A DNA stretch of 64,000 nucleotides from an uncultured Armatimonadota bacterium. Lineage in GTDB: Bacteria; Armatimonadota; Fimbriimonadia; Fimbriimonadales; Fimbriimonadaceae. Location of the stretch: contig CAILEM010000008.1 in assembly GCA_903833215.1 (NCBI GenBank), forward strand, positions 1-64,000, in the 5' to 3' direction. The notes beneath the pieces were generated by a model, which worked only from the letters and a program-made list of their open reading frames with translations, was not told the origin of the DNA and searched no databases. Both the position numbers and the translations under genes were made by a program. The number at the start of each line of letters is the position of its first letter. The first letter of the stretch is position 1. Shown here in pieces: positions 9,449 through 17,711 of the stretch.

Positions 9449-12040
9449 TTACTTCTGCGTCACACTCCCGTTCAGCAAAATATCAGCAGACGAACTGCCG
9501 ACCATAATCTCGAACTTACCGGGCTCGATTGCCCGCTTCATCTTCGCATTCCAAATCGCGAATTGATCTGGCTTCAGAGTGAAGGTGACCTTTCTCTTCT
9601 CCCCAGGATTCAACGTGATCCTCGAGAAATCACGCAACTCCTTCATCGGCCTCACGATCGATGAAACTTCCTGATGGATATAGAGTTGAGGAACCTCGTC
9701 TCCCGTGACCTTGCCCGTGTTTTCGACGTTGAAGCTAACGGTCACGTTGGACTTTTTGTCGGCCACCTTCGGCGAAACTTGCAGATCAGAATAGGCGAAC
9801 GTTGTGTAGCTGAGGCCGAACCCAAACGGGAACTGCGGCTTTCCGCTGAGGTCCACATAGTCGTATCCGCGACCGGATGGCTCGAGGTTGTAGTAGGTCG
9901 GGCACTGTCCGACGCTGAGGGGGAAAGTGATCGGAAGTTTGCCACCCGGGTTCACATCACCGAACAAGACATCAGCGATGGCCGTGCCACCTTCCTGCCC
10001 TGGATACCAGGCATCAAGAATAGCTGGAACCTGATTGACCCAACTTCGCATCGTGACTGGGGAGCCGGCGATGAGGACGACCACGACCGGAGTGCCCGTT
10101 GCAGAGACTCGGCGAATCAACTCTTCTTGATTACCAGGAAGATCCAGGAACGCTCGATCTTGCCCCTCACCTTCGATAATGCCGCACACGATAATGGCAA
10201 CATCGGATTTCTTGGCAAGGTCGACTGCCTGCGAGAGTTCAGGGGAACTCACGCCCGTAAGCGACCATCCGACTTCACAACTTGCCTGGCCGGTTTCCTC
10301 GAAATACTCCAAGCGAAAATCAACCGAAACGCCCTTTTCCATATGCACGGAGATCGTGCTGGACTTTGCCGCATGAACGGACCAGTCATCGATGACCACT
10401 CGATTATTCAGATAGAGCCTTGCTCCGTCATCCGCAGTAACCGAAAGCGTGTATTCACCTGTCTGAGGTGCTGTGATCTTGCCAGACCACCGAGCCGAAA
10501 AATGATCGTTCGGAATGTGAGCGTTGGGTGAGCCTTCGCCCCAATTGAAGCTGATGTTTTCTTCGGAGCGAACGATCTCCGGTTCGCCTTTCAGTTCCTG
10601 ATTGGTAAAGTACTCGCCACGAAGTTCGGAGAACGCAGATGAAGGAATGGCAGGCAGAGAGTCTCCGCCATGATATTCACTTCCCTTCGCCCATTCGACT
10701 TTGACTCCAGGGCCCACCTTGGCTTTGATCCCTTGCAGAACTGAAACGGTAGGGATGTTGAATCCGCTGTAACCGCCGAGCGGAATGTCATCCTTGGCGT
10801 TCGCACCAATGACAGCGATATTCTTCAAAGACTTCTTAAGAGGCAGAGTGGTGTGATCGTTCTTCAGCAGAGTCATGATCTCACGCGCTGCGTCAGTTGC
10901 GACCTTTCGATGCGCAGGAGACTGCACGATCTGCTCAACATGCTCAGGGTCGGCGAAGGGAGTGTCAAACACTCCCGTTTTGAACTTGATCCTCAAGACA
11001 CGACGAACGGCCTCATCAAGGGTTCGCTTTGAGATGAGTCCTTCCTTAACCGCATCGTCCAGACCCTTGCCCCAGATGTACACGCCGGGCCATTCCGACT
11101 CCATTCCCGCGTTGAGGGCAGCTGCAGCCGTGTCACGAAGGTTGCCAGTATTTCGGTGCGCGTGCAAGATTCCATCGACGGCACCGTAATCGGATGCGAC
11201 CCAGCCCTTAAATCCCCATTCATTTCGCAGCACATCCGTCAGTAGCCAGCGGTTTGCGCTTGCGGCAACTCCATTCAGGGAGTTGTAAGACGACATGATC
11301 GTGCTTGCGTCGGCTTCTTTGACGACCGCTTCGAACGGTGGGAAATAGATCTCGCGCAGTGATCGTTCCGAGATTTGGATCGAGTGGCTGTCGCGTCCGC
11401 CGTCACCCGAGTTGTCGACATAGTGCTTTGGCGTGGTGGCCACCCCGCGCGACTCAAACGCCTTCACAAAAGCGACACCCATCTTGGAGGTCAGCAGCGG
11501 ATCTTCACCGTACGTTTCTTCAACTCGTCCCCATCGGGCATCACGAATGACGTTGATGACTGGGGAAAGAACGTGCCGCACGCCGCGCGCTCGTACTTCC
11601 TCAGCAATCGCGGCGGCGACTTTGTTGACCATGCTTGGGTCCCACGTTGCAGCCATGCCGATCGACTGCGGAAAGCTCGTTGTGCCGTTGCCGATGAGCC
11701 CGTGGAGAGCCTCGTCGTGGATCACCATCGGAATTCCTAACCGTGATTTCTTGGAGCGATTCTGAATCTCATTGGCGTACTTGGCCGCTTCAAGACTCGT
11801 CTTGGGGCGCAGGACGTCCAGCGTTTCGCCATAGCTCGTCGTTTCGATGTACTTCTGCCACTGATCGCCGTCACATCGAAGTTGATTGAGCTTCTCCTGA
11901 AGCGTCATGCGCCGGAGGAGGTCCTCAACCCGTGACTCAATGGGGAGCTTCGGGTCCTTATATGGCGCATCGTTTGCGTGCGCTATCGAGAGGGAAATGA
12001 GAGGGGTAAGGATCGAAACGAGAAGCTTTATTGGGTTCAT
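9449..12040 (-). CDS. Secreted glycoside hydrolase family 3 beta-glycosidase with PA14 domain
   Basis: An exported beta-glucosidase/xylosidase-like enzyme of 863 residues. The signal peptide (IKLLVSILTPLISLSIAHA) is followed by the GH3 N-terminal barrel with 'RWGRVEETYGEDP', KHYVDNSG and the nucleophile Asp284 in WVASDYGA. A PA14 carbohydrate-binding insert sits inside the second domain (about 480-620, ADDGARLYLN). The C-terminal GH3 domain has GEGQDR and is followed by a fibronectin-III-like domain. The frame continues upstream past 12040, but that extension would overlap the divergent neighbour. The ATG at 12040 gives a proper signal peptide, so I chose it. PA14 inserts at this position are known in GH3 enzymes acting on oligosaccharides. 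Exact substrate not assignable. Only 58 bases separate it from the divergent DUF4838 gene, suggesting shared control. Confidence 0.92.
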   Translation of the reverse strand: MNPIKLLVSILTPLISLSIAHANDAPYKDPKLPIESRVEDLLRRMTLQEKLNQLRCDGDQWQKYIETTSYGETLDVLRPKTSLEAAKYANEIQNRSKKSRLGIPMVIHDEALHGLIGNGTTSFPQSIGMAATWDPSMVNKVAAAIAEEVRARGVRHVLSPVINVIRDARWGRVEETYGEDPLLTSKMGVAFVKAFESRGVATTPKHYVDNSGDGGRDSHSIQISERSLREIYFPPFEAVVKEADASTIMSSYNSLNGVAASANRWLLTDVLRNEWGFKGWVASDYGAVDGILHAHRNTGNLRDTAAAALNAGMESEWPGVYIWGKGLDDAVKEGLISKRTLDEAVRRVLRIKFKTGVFDTPFADPEHVEQIVQSPAHRKVATDAAREIMTLLKNDHTTLPLKKSLKNIAVIGANAKDDIPLGGYSGFNIPTVSVLQGIKAKVGPGVKVEWAKGSEYHGGDSLPAIPSSAFSELRGEYFTNQELKGEPEIVRSEENISFNWGEGSPNAHIPNDHFSARWSGKITAPQTGEYTLSVTADDGARLYLNNRVVIDDWSVHAAKSSTISVHMEKGVSVDFRLEYFEETGQASCEVGWSLTGVSSPELSQAVDLAKKSDVAIIVCGIIEGEGQDRAFLDLPGNQEELIRRVSATGTPVVVVLIAGSPVTMRSWVNQVPAILDAWYPGQEGGTAIADVLFGDVNPGGKLPITFPLSVGQCPTYYNLEPSGRGYDYVDLSGKPQFPFGFGLSYTTFAYSDLQVSPKVADKKSNVTVSFNVENTGKVTGDEVPQLYIHQEVSSIVRPMKELRDFSRITLNPGEKRKVTFTLKPDQFAIWNAKMKRAIEPGKFEIMVGSSSADILLNGSVTQK

Positions 12041-12098
12041 GAGAAGAACTACCGATTGATCGGATACTACCCAGCGTAGATTCGGGGACAATGCATTC

Positions 12099-13901
12099 AT
12101 GACACGGTTTAGTTGGACCATCGTAGCTTCCATACTTTGCCTTAGCGCCTCTGGCCAGACTCCCATCGCGAGGAACGGAAAACCCATTGCGACAATTGTC
12201 ACCCAAGCAGGGGCAACTCCGGCTGAACTCCATGCTGCCCAGGATTTGCACGACTCGTTACTCAAGATAAGTGGCGCTGACTTAACAATTGTGAGTAGCC
12301 CCGCCAAGCTTCCGAGGAATGCCATCGTGATTGGTCAAGGCGAGTGGGCAGCAAAGCTGCTTCCAAAGGTCAAGTGGGCCGAACTTGGTCTGGAGCAGAC
12401 GATTGTGACTTCGAAAGGCTCAACCCTTATCGTAGCGGGAGGGCGTCCTCGAGGGACGCTGTACGCAGTCGGACGTTTACTCTATAGCCTGGGCGTCCGA
12501 TACTGGGCTCCGTGGGCAGTCTCGACTCCCCACAAATCCACACTGACCTTGCCTAAGGTGAACGTGAGCGAGGCACCTGCCTACGAATACCGCGACCCTT
12601 ATTGGTTCCACTCTTTCGATGCCGATTGGGCACTTCACAACTACGACAATGGCTCCAACACGCGGATCGACGATGTTCGTGGTGGAAGGATCGAGTATCA
12701 AGGGTTTGTTCACACCTACTATCCGTTGGTTCCACCCGAGAAGCTCTTCGCGACTCACCCCGAGTGGTACAGCCTCATCAACGGCAAGCGCGTCAGCCAA
12801 GATGCTCAGCTTTGCACAACCAACCCTGCCCTTCGCGACTATGTTGTGGAGCAGGTTCGCCAAGACCTCAAGAAGAACCCTAAGGCTCGCATCGTTTCCG
12901 TATCACAAAACGACTGCTTCCAGCCGTGCCAATGCGACGTTTGCCGTGCTCTCGTCAAGAAGGAAGGCTCTGAATCGGTTCTCGTCCTCGATCTCGTGAA
13001 TTACGTTGCGGAGAAGCTTGAGAACGAATTTCCCCTCGTCGCATTCGATACGTTGGCCTACCAATGGTCGCGCAAGCCGCCGCTGACAATGAAGCCTCGC
13101 AAGAGCGTGATCGTGCGACTGTGCAGCATCGAGTGCAACTTCGCGTTTCCGCTGAACGCACCCAAGAACCAGTCGTTCGCCGACGACATTGCCGGTTGGA
13201 GCAAGCTGACAAGCCGCCTCTACATTTGGGATTACTGCACGAACTTCGCGAATTACCTCGCCCCGCAGCCGGACTATTTCACGTTTGGCGAAACGATCAA
13301 ATTCCTCTACGACCACGGGGCGCGCGGAATCTTCGAGGAGGGAGCCTATCAATCCACCGACTCCGATATGCCCGAACTCAAGGCGTGGGTGATGTCGCAG
13401 TTGTTCTGGAACCCTAAGCTGGATAACGATGCCCTCGTCCGCGAGTTTTTGGCAGGCTACTATGGCAAGGCCGCAACTCCGATCTACGATTATCTCCGTC
13501 TGATGCAGGTCGAAGCCCAAAAGGGCCCACTTAGCTTCGCGCAGGGCATCGACACAGCTTTTCTTGGCTACGACAACATGCACAAGTCGGAGTTGCTCTG
13601 GCAGAGCGCGGAAGCTGCGGTGGCGAATGACCCAACCCTGCTTTGGCGCGTGAAGCAATCTCACCTTCCTGTGCAACACATCTGGCTTAGCCGGTGGCAA
13701 GAGTTCCAGAAAGCTGCCAAAGCGAAGGGCGACCGATGGATTGTCAACGCGTCGCGAAAAGCACTGGCAGATGAGTGGCTCAAGACGGCGACATCGCCCG
13801 GCCCCGCCGGTTGGACACCGCTTACGGCAATGAACGAAGGCAGTGGAACGCCGCAGGCCTTTGTTGCACAATTTGCGGTCGACCCTCCCGCACCGCGATG
13901 A
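12099..13901 (+). CDS. Secreted DUF4838 protein (putative glycoside hydrolase)
   Basis: A 600-residue exported protein (signal peptide near residues 1-20, ending ASG). The N-terminal ~130 residues resemble the alpha-glucuronidase / GH20-type non-catalytic domain (AAQDLHDSLLKISG, 'GRPRGTLYAVGRLLY'). The larger second part matches DUF4838, with HPEWYSLINGKR, SVSQNDCFQPCQCDVCR and FEEGAYQS segments. DUF4838 proteins are widespread in Bacteroidetes and Planctomycetes carbohydrate loci and are thought to be glycosidases, but the reaction is not established. The paired CQCDVC cysteines may bind metal or form disulfides. It is divergent from the GH3 gene and its stop overlaps the GrpB start (ATGA), so the two are probably co-transcribed. 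Confidence 0.8.
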   Translation: MTRFSWTIVASILCLSASGQTPIARNGKPIATIVTQAGATPAELHAAQDLHDSLLKISGADLTIVSSPAKLPRNAIVIGQGEWAAKLLPKVKWAELGLEQTIVTSKGSTLIVAGGRPRGTLYAVGRLLYSLGVRYWAPWAVSTPHKSTLTLPKVNVSEAPAYEYRDPYWFHSFDADWALHNYDNGSNTRIDDVRGGRIEYQGFVHTYYPLVPPEKLFATHPEWYSLINGKRVSQDAQLCTTNPALRDYVVEQVRQDLKKNPKARIVSVSQNDCFQPCQCDVCRALVKKEGSESVLVLDLVNYVAEKLENEFPLVAFDTLAYQWSRKPPLTMKPRKSVIVRLCSIECNFAFPLNAPKNQSFADDIAGWSKLTSRLYIWDYCTNFANYLAPQPDYFTFGETIKFLYDHGARGIFEEGAYQSTDSDMPELKAWVMSQLFWNPKLDNDALVREFLAGYYGKAATPIYDYLRLMQVEAQKGPLSFAQGIDTAFLGYDNMHKSELLWQSAEAAVANDPTLLWRVKQSHLPVQHIWLSRWQEFQKAAKAKGDRWIVNASRKALADEWLKTATSPGPAGWTPLTAMNEGSGTPQAFVAQFAVDPPAPR

Positions 13902-14458
13902 TTGAGATTGTCCCTTACCGAGACCAATGGCCGTCAGAGTTCACCGCTCTGGCGGCCGTTTTGCGAAGCGCCCTCGGTGATCGTGCCCTTGCGATCCACC
14001 ACATTGGGTCAACAAGTGTCGTCGGTTTGGCCGCCAAGGACGTCATTGACGTCCAGATAACGGTCGCTGAATTGGACTTGACCTTGGTCGAAGATCTGGT
14101 GAAAGTCGGCTGCGTTCACTTCCCCGTGATGTCGGACCATTGCCCACCCGGCGCAGAGTTAGAGCCGGACCAGCTATCCAAATTGCTCGTTAAGGGCCCC
14201 GGCCGCCCCGCGAATTTCCACATCCGAGTTTTGGGCCGGTTCAATCAGCGATATCCCTTGCTATGCCGTGACTACCTAAGGTCGCATCCGCTGGCTGCGA
14301 CAGCTTACGCCACGATCAAACACCACCTCGCGCAGTACTTCCCCGAAAACACAGAAGCCTACTACGACATCAAAGACCCCGTCTTCGACGTCATCATGGT
14401 CGGCGCAAACGAGTGGGCAGAGCAAATCGGTTGGCAGCAACCTGCCACAGATGGTTAG
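13898..14458 (+). CDS. GrpB-family (UPF0157) protein
   Basis: A 186-residue protein of the GrpB/UPF0157 family. It shows the typical start IEIVPYRDQWPSEF, then HHIGSTSVVGLAAKDVIDVQI, which in this family resembles a nucleotidyltransferase core (GST...KPxID), and a C-terminal YATIKHHLAQ helix. Biochemical function is not established; the fold suggests nucleotide transfer. The ATG at 13898 overlaps the upstream stop as ATGA, implying translational coupling with the DUF4838 gene, although no functional link is obvious. Confidence 0.85.
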   Translation: MIEIVPYRDQWPSEFTALAAVLRSALGDRALAIHHIGSTSVVGLAAKDVIDVQITVAELDLTLVEDLVKVGCVHFPVMSDHCPPGAELEPDQLSKLLVKGPGRPANFHIRVLGRFNQRYPLLCRDYLRSHPLAATAYATIKHHLAQYFPENTEAYYDIKDPVFDVIMVGANEWAEQIGWQQPATDG

Positions 14459-14523
14459 CAACGCGTCGTAGAAGTTTGTCACCATAAATACAGCCATCGA
14501 CCTACCATGCTAAATCCGGCTAT

Positions 14524-14557
14524 TTCACTGAGTGAACGGACCTTAGTTTGCTAAAAT
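14524..14557 (+). promoter_or_regulatory. Candidate operator/promoter of the BrnT module
   Basis: A 13-bp palindrome TTCACT-G-AGTGAA (14524-14536) lies upstream of a -10-like TAAAAT (14552-14557), which is 5 bases before the BrnT ATG. The palindrome covers the expected -35 position, as for antitoxin autoregulation. The short spacing implies a nearly leaderless mRNA. Confidence 0.45.
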
Positions 14558-14562
14558 GAGCA

Positions 14563-14838
14563 ATGCGGTCCGACTGGGACGAAAACAAAGCTACGGCAAA
14601 CGAAACAAAACATGGTGTTTCATTTCAAGAAGCCGCGACAGTCTTTGAGGACCCATACCACGTCGTATATTTCGACCCAGATCACTCAGACCATGAAAAT
14701 CGATTCATCATCGTGGGAGAATCAAATGCGAATAGGCTACTTATCGTATCCTATGTTGAAAAGCGCAGGGTTACTCGATTGATTAGTGCTCGTGAAGCTA
14801 CGCGATCAGAACGCAAGTCTTATGAAGAAGAAATCTGA
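14563..14838 (+). CDS. brnT: BrnT-family toxin
   Basis: A 91-residue type II toxin of the BrnT family, a RelE-fold ribonuclease that slows translation when unbound. The family pattern is clear: WDENKATANETKHGVSFQEA, a central VFEDP, then a strand pair ending RVTRLISAREATRSERKSYEE. Length is normal. The ATG at 14563 follows a -10-like element by only a few bases. Its 3' end overlaps the next gene by 17 bases, the usual toxin-first order for BrnT modules. The partner differs from canonical BrnA. Confidence 0.88.
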   Translation: MRSDWDENKATANETKHGVSFQEAATVFEDPYHVVYFDPDHSDHENRFIIVGESNANRLLIVSYVEKRRVTRLISAREATRSERKSYEEEI

Positions 14839-15229
14839 TGTGGATGAATTAAGACCCGAATATGACCTGACAACCTTGAAGGTTGCGGGGCTTGGACCTG
14901 GGCGCCAACGGGAAACTTCAACCGTTACTCTGGCTGACGATGTCGCTGTCATCTATCGCTCTTCCGATGCGGTCAATGACATCCTTAGGGCGGTAATTCA
15001 CGCAACCGCTTTGGCTGAACTTTCAAATCCAGAGCAAACCATGGACTTGACCGACCGAGAAATCCGTGTTGCTCAGTTATTGGCAAAAGGTATGTCAAAT
15101 CGACGGATTGCCCAAATGACAGGAATTCGGGAAGCAAGTATCCGGGCCCTGGTCACCGAAATTGTAACAAAGCTCGCTCTAGTTGATGGTGTAGCCAAGC
15201 ATCCAACGTTGAAACCCACCAAAGTTTAG
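14822..15229 (+). CDS. Putative antitoxin with C-terminal LuxR-type HTH
   Basis: A 135-residue protein in the antitoxin position behind brnT. The N-terminal DELRPEYDLTTLKVAGLGPGR resembles the toxin-neutralising segment common in antitoxins paired with BrnT/RelE toxins. The C-terminal half (about 78-122: LTDREIRVAQLLAKGMSNRRIAQ then IRALVTEIVTKLAL) is a LuxR/GerE-type helix-turn-helix, where canonical BrnA carries a ribbon-helix-helix domain. It would bind the toxin and repress the operon through the palindrome at 14524. The start chosen is the ATG at 14822, overlapping brnT by 17 bases. The frame is open to 14786. The antitoxin role is inferred from position and N-terminus. Confidence 0.7.
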   Translation: MKKKSDVDELRPEYDLTTLKVAGLGPGRQRETSTVTLADDVAVIYRSSDAVNDILRAVIHATALAELSNPEQTMDLTDREIRVAQLLAKGMSNRRIAQMTGIREASIRALVTEIVTKLALVDGVAKHPTLKPTKV

Positions 15230-15249
15230 GAGACGCAATGTGGCGGATC

Positions 15250-15324
15250 TGGAGCGGGTGACGAGATTCGAACTCGCAACCTTGACCTTGGGAAGGTCCT
15301 GCCCTACCATTGGGCCACACCCGC
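15250..15324 (-). tRNA. tRNA-Gly (anticodon CCC)
   Basis: Reading the minus strand gives a full cloverleaf: acceptor GCGGGTG pairing near the 3' end, D-arm GCCC/GGGC, anticodon loop TTCCCAA with anticodon CCC, and a T-arm containing GTTCGAATC. CCA is encoded. One mismatch (G27-A43) tops the anticodon stem. It lies 14 bases from a second tRNA-Gly. Confidence 0.93.
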
Positions 15325-15338
15325 TTGCGTTAGAGTTC

Positions 15339-15412
15339 TGGAGCGGGTGGCGGGAATCGAACCCGCATGGCCAGCTTGGAAGGCTGGAACTTTACCACTA
15401 AGCTACACCCGC
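15339..15412 (-). tRNA. tRNA-Gly (anticodon TCC)
   Basis: Complete cloverleaf on the minus strand: acceptor GCGGGTG, anticodon stem CCAGC/GCTGG with loop CTTCCAA (anticodon TCC), T-arm with GGTTCGATTCC, and encoded CCA. It is upstream of the CCC tRNA and probably co-transcribed with it. Confidence 0.95.
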
Positions 15413-15474
15413 GCTCTGAGATGACATTATACCAAAGGATGTCAATCGGCAACCGATGGAATGCACAATAGGGA

Positions 15475-17292
15475 ATGCGCTCTTGCCCTTGGATTGTGTC
15501 AGCCGCCGTTAGCGGACTGTTCGTTGTGGCCAATGCCGGAACACTTCATTCATCTCCAGCCCAAAAGCCGAGTAAAGCTCAAGCGAAGAAACCGGCTGTA
15601 GCACAGACCAATAGCCCCGACCCCAATGCGAACGAAACCACTGCACATCGCGATGCGCGAATGAAATGGTGGCGTGAATCCCGATTTGGGATGTTCATCC
15701 ACTGGGGGCTCTATGCCGTCCCCGAAGGAACTTGGAACGGCGCTCGAACGCCCAGCATCGGTGAGTGGATCATGCACGACCTGAAGATCCCCGTCGCGGA
15801 CTACGCCGCCCTGACCCACCAGTTCAATCCGGTTCAGTTCAACGCCGACAAATGGGTGGGCATCGCCAAAGCGGCTGGAATGAAGTACATCGTCATGACC
15901 GCCAAGCACCACGAAGGCTTCGCGATGTTTCACTCGACGAGCGATAGCTTTAACATTTACGACGCGACTCCGTTCAAGCGTGACCCCATCGAGGAAATGT
16001 CGGTGGCCTGCAAGAAGCAAGGATTGAAGTTCGGTGTGTATTACTCACAAGCCCAAGACTGGCATCACGCCGGCGGTGGTTCTTACGGTGGTCACTGGGA
16101 CACCGCTCAAGACGGGGACCTGCACGAGTATGTGAAAAAGGTCGCGGCTCCGCAGGTCAAAGAACTTTTGACTCGTTACAAACCAGCCGTCCTCTGGTGG
16201 GATACACCGGTTGACATGTCTCCAGAAGACATCAAGGACCTAACTTCGGCTTTCTCGGCCGACCCCGGTCTTATCGCCAACAACCGACTCGGCAACGGCG
16301 TTCCTGGTGACACGGAGACTCCAGAGCAATTCGTCCCCGCCACCGGCTACCCCGGCAAGGATTGGGAAACGTGCATGACGATCAACGACACTTGGGGCTA
16401 CAAGTCGTTTGACACCAATTTCAAATCGACCGAATCTCTGATGCGGAATTTGATCGATATCGCTTCAAAAGGCGGCAACTACCTGCTCAATGTTGGACCT
16501 GAGCCAACCGGCGTTATTCCCGCTCCCGAAGTCCAGCGCCTCAAGGCAATGGGCGCATGGCTAGCCAAGAACGGAGAGAGCATCTACGGCACGAGTGCGA
16601 GTCCATACAAGCGCCTTCCCTTCGATGGTCGTGCAACCGTCAACGGAAACAAGCTTTTCTTGAATGTCTTCACCTGGCCCACAAACGGGTTAGTCCTATC
16701 GGGACTTCGGACTCCGGTCAAAGGTGCACGAGCGATCGCTTCAAACCATAAGCTCAAGGTGAAACGAGTCAGCGAGGGAACCTACAGCATCGAAAAGCCA
16801 GCGAATCTTGATGCGATTTCCACCGCGATTGAGATCGAACTCGCCGGTAAGCCAGTCGTCGTTGAGCCCGACTATGCCATTGAGCCCCAGGGCACAGGCA
16901 CTTTTCAGCTCCAAGCCGCAGACGCGAAACTGACGGGTGGCACCATTCAGCTGGAAGGCGGTAAGGACAAATTCATCGGCTACTGGATGAACCCAGCTGA
17001 CACGGTGGAGTGGAGAATCAAGGTCAAAGCCGCATCCACTTATACCGTCAGTCTCGTTTCCGCTTGCCAGCCTGGCAGCGAAGGAAGTACCTACGAGATC
17101 TTCGTCGACGGATCCGCCAGCGGCATCACCGGTGGCGTCCCCAAAACGAAATCCTGGCGTGACTTCGTCACAGTCATCCTCCCAGATACGCTCCACCTCA
17201 CTGCTGGAACACACGTCCTAAAAATCGTCCCCAAGACCAAGCCGGGCCAAGGCGTCATGAATCTTCGTCGGTTGAGTCTGTCGGTCAAGTAA
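15475..17292 (+). CDS. Secreted GH29 alpha-L-fucosidase
   Basis: An exported alpha-L-fucosidase of glycoside hydrolase family 29, 605 residues, removing terminal fucose with retention. A signal peptide (residues 1-22) is followed by a low-complexity Lys/Ala linker. The catalytic barrel begins WWRESRFGMFIHWGLYAVPEG, contains TAKHHEGFAMF, and places the nucleophile Asp243 in LWWDTPVD. The acid/base residue varies between GH29 subfamilies and I do not assign it. ASKGGNYLLNVGP is a strong family signature near residue 330. The last ~120 residues form a beta-sandwich (GYWMNPADTVEW...) like a CBM6/DUF5077 carbohydrate-binding module. It sits between two toxin-antitoxin modules and next to tRNA genes, not in an obvious operon. 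Confidence 0.93.
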   Translation: MRSCPWIVSAAVSGLFVVANAGTLHSSPAQKPSKAQAKKPAVAQTNSPDPNANETTAHRDARMKWWRESRFGMFIHWGLYAVPEGTWNGARTPSIGEWIMHDLKIPVADYAALTHQFNPVQFNADKWVGIAKAAGMKYIVMTAKHHEGFAMFHSTSDSFNIYDATPFKRDPIEEMSVACKKQGLKFGVYYSQAQDWHHAGGGSYGGHWDTAQDGDLHEYVKKVAAPQVKELLTRYKPAVLWWDTPVDMSPEDIKDLTSAFSADPGLIANNRLGNGVPGDTETPEQFVPATGYPGKDWETCMTINDTWGYKSFDTNFKSTESLMRNLIDIASKGGNYLLNVGPEPTGVIPAPEVQRLKAMGAWLAKNGESIYGTSASPYKRLPFDGRATVNGNKLFLNVFTWPTNGLVLSGLRTPVKGARAIASNHKLKVKRVSEGTYSIEKPANLDAISTAIEIELAGKPVVVEPDYAIEPQGTGTFQLQAADAKLTGGTIQLEGGKDKFIGYWMNPADTVEWRIKVKAASTYTVSLVSACQPGSEGSTYEIFVDGSASGITGGVPKTKSWRDFVTVILPDTLHLTAGTHVLKIVPKTKPGQGVMNLRRLSLSVK

Positions 17293-17343
17293 AGACAGGG
17301 CGTCGAATTCTGGCCCCGAAAGATGTCAGATCTTTATTATATT

Positions 17344-17379
17344 TTTCATCTCGCACTGAATATTCAGTGCGAGATGAAA
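17344..17379. repeat. Perfect 36-bp palindrome between convergent genes
   Basis: Bases 17344-17379 equal their own reverse complement (arms begin TTTCATCTCGCACTGAA) with no unpaired loop bases. It lies between the GH29 gene and the antitoxin gene that converge on it. A bidirectional terminator is the simplest role, although U-runs on either side are weak. Confidence 0.75.
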
Positions 17380-17393
17380 TACGTCGCTAAGTA

Positions 17394-17711
17394 TTAGGCA
17401 ATGGCCTCCAACCCCTTTTTCCCAACGATCACAAGCAGCTTTAGTGCGGCACCAGCAGGATGCTTCTCACCACGTTCCCACTGGCTCACAATGCCGGGCG
17501 ACACATTAAGATACTGAGCAAAGACGCTTTGACTGACACGAACACGTAAGCGAATTTCCTTGATTTCGTCTGGTGTCAGGTCACTGACTGGCGTGAGACA
17601 CATGCTATCGAATTTCCTCAACGTCTGCTTGCCCATCAAACCAGCCTCGGCCATGTCGGAAGCTGTTTCGTGAATTGCCGCAAACGCATCGCTTTTATAT
17701 GTCTTGTTCAT
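17394..17711 (-). CDS. HigA-like XRE-family antitoxin
   Basis: A 105-residue DNA-binding antitoxin. A short N-terminal segment precedes a Cro/C1-type helix-turn-helix at about 50-95 (LTPDEIKEIRLRVRVSQSVFAQYLNVSPGIVSQWERGEKHPAG). It would bind the toxin encoded just upstream and repress the shared promoter. Its ATG lies inside the toxin gene (17-base overlap). Toxin-first order is typical of HigBA rather than RelBE modules. Ends next to the 36-bp palindrome. Confidence 0.88.
   Translation of the reverse strand: MNKTYKSDAFAAIHETASDMAEAGLMGKQTLRKFDSMCLTPVSDLTPDEIKEIRLRVRVSQSVFAQYLNVSPGIVSQWERGEKHPAGAALKLLVIVGKKGLEAIA

Noticed and set aside
12041-12325. N-terminal extension of the GH3/PA14 protein
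   Set aside because: It would overlap the divergent DUF4838 gene and place the signal peptide internally. The ATG at 12040 explains the protein better.
12903-13871. A 322-codon minus-strand frame opposite the DUF4838 gene
   Set aside because: It is antisense to a well-supported protein and has no recognisable domain; a shadow of codon bias.
17293-17393. Palindrome as the operator of the HigBA module
   Set aside because: It lies downstream of the antitoxin gene, not at its promoter; the upstream inverted repeat at 18101 fits better.
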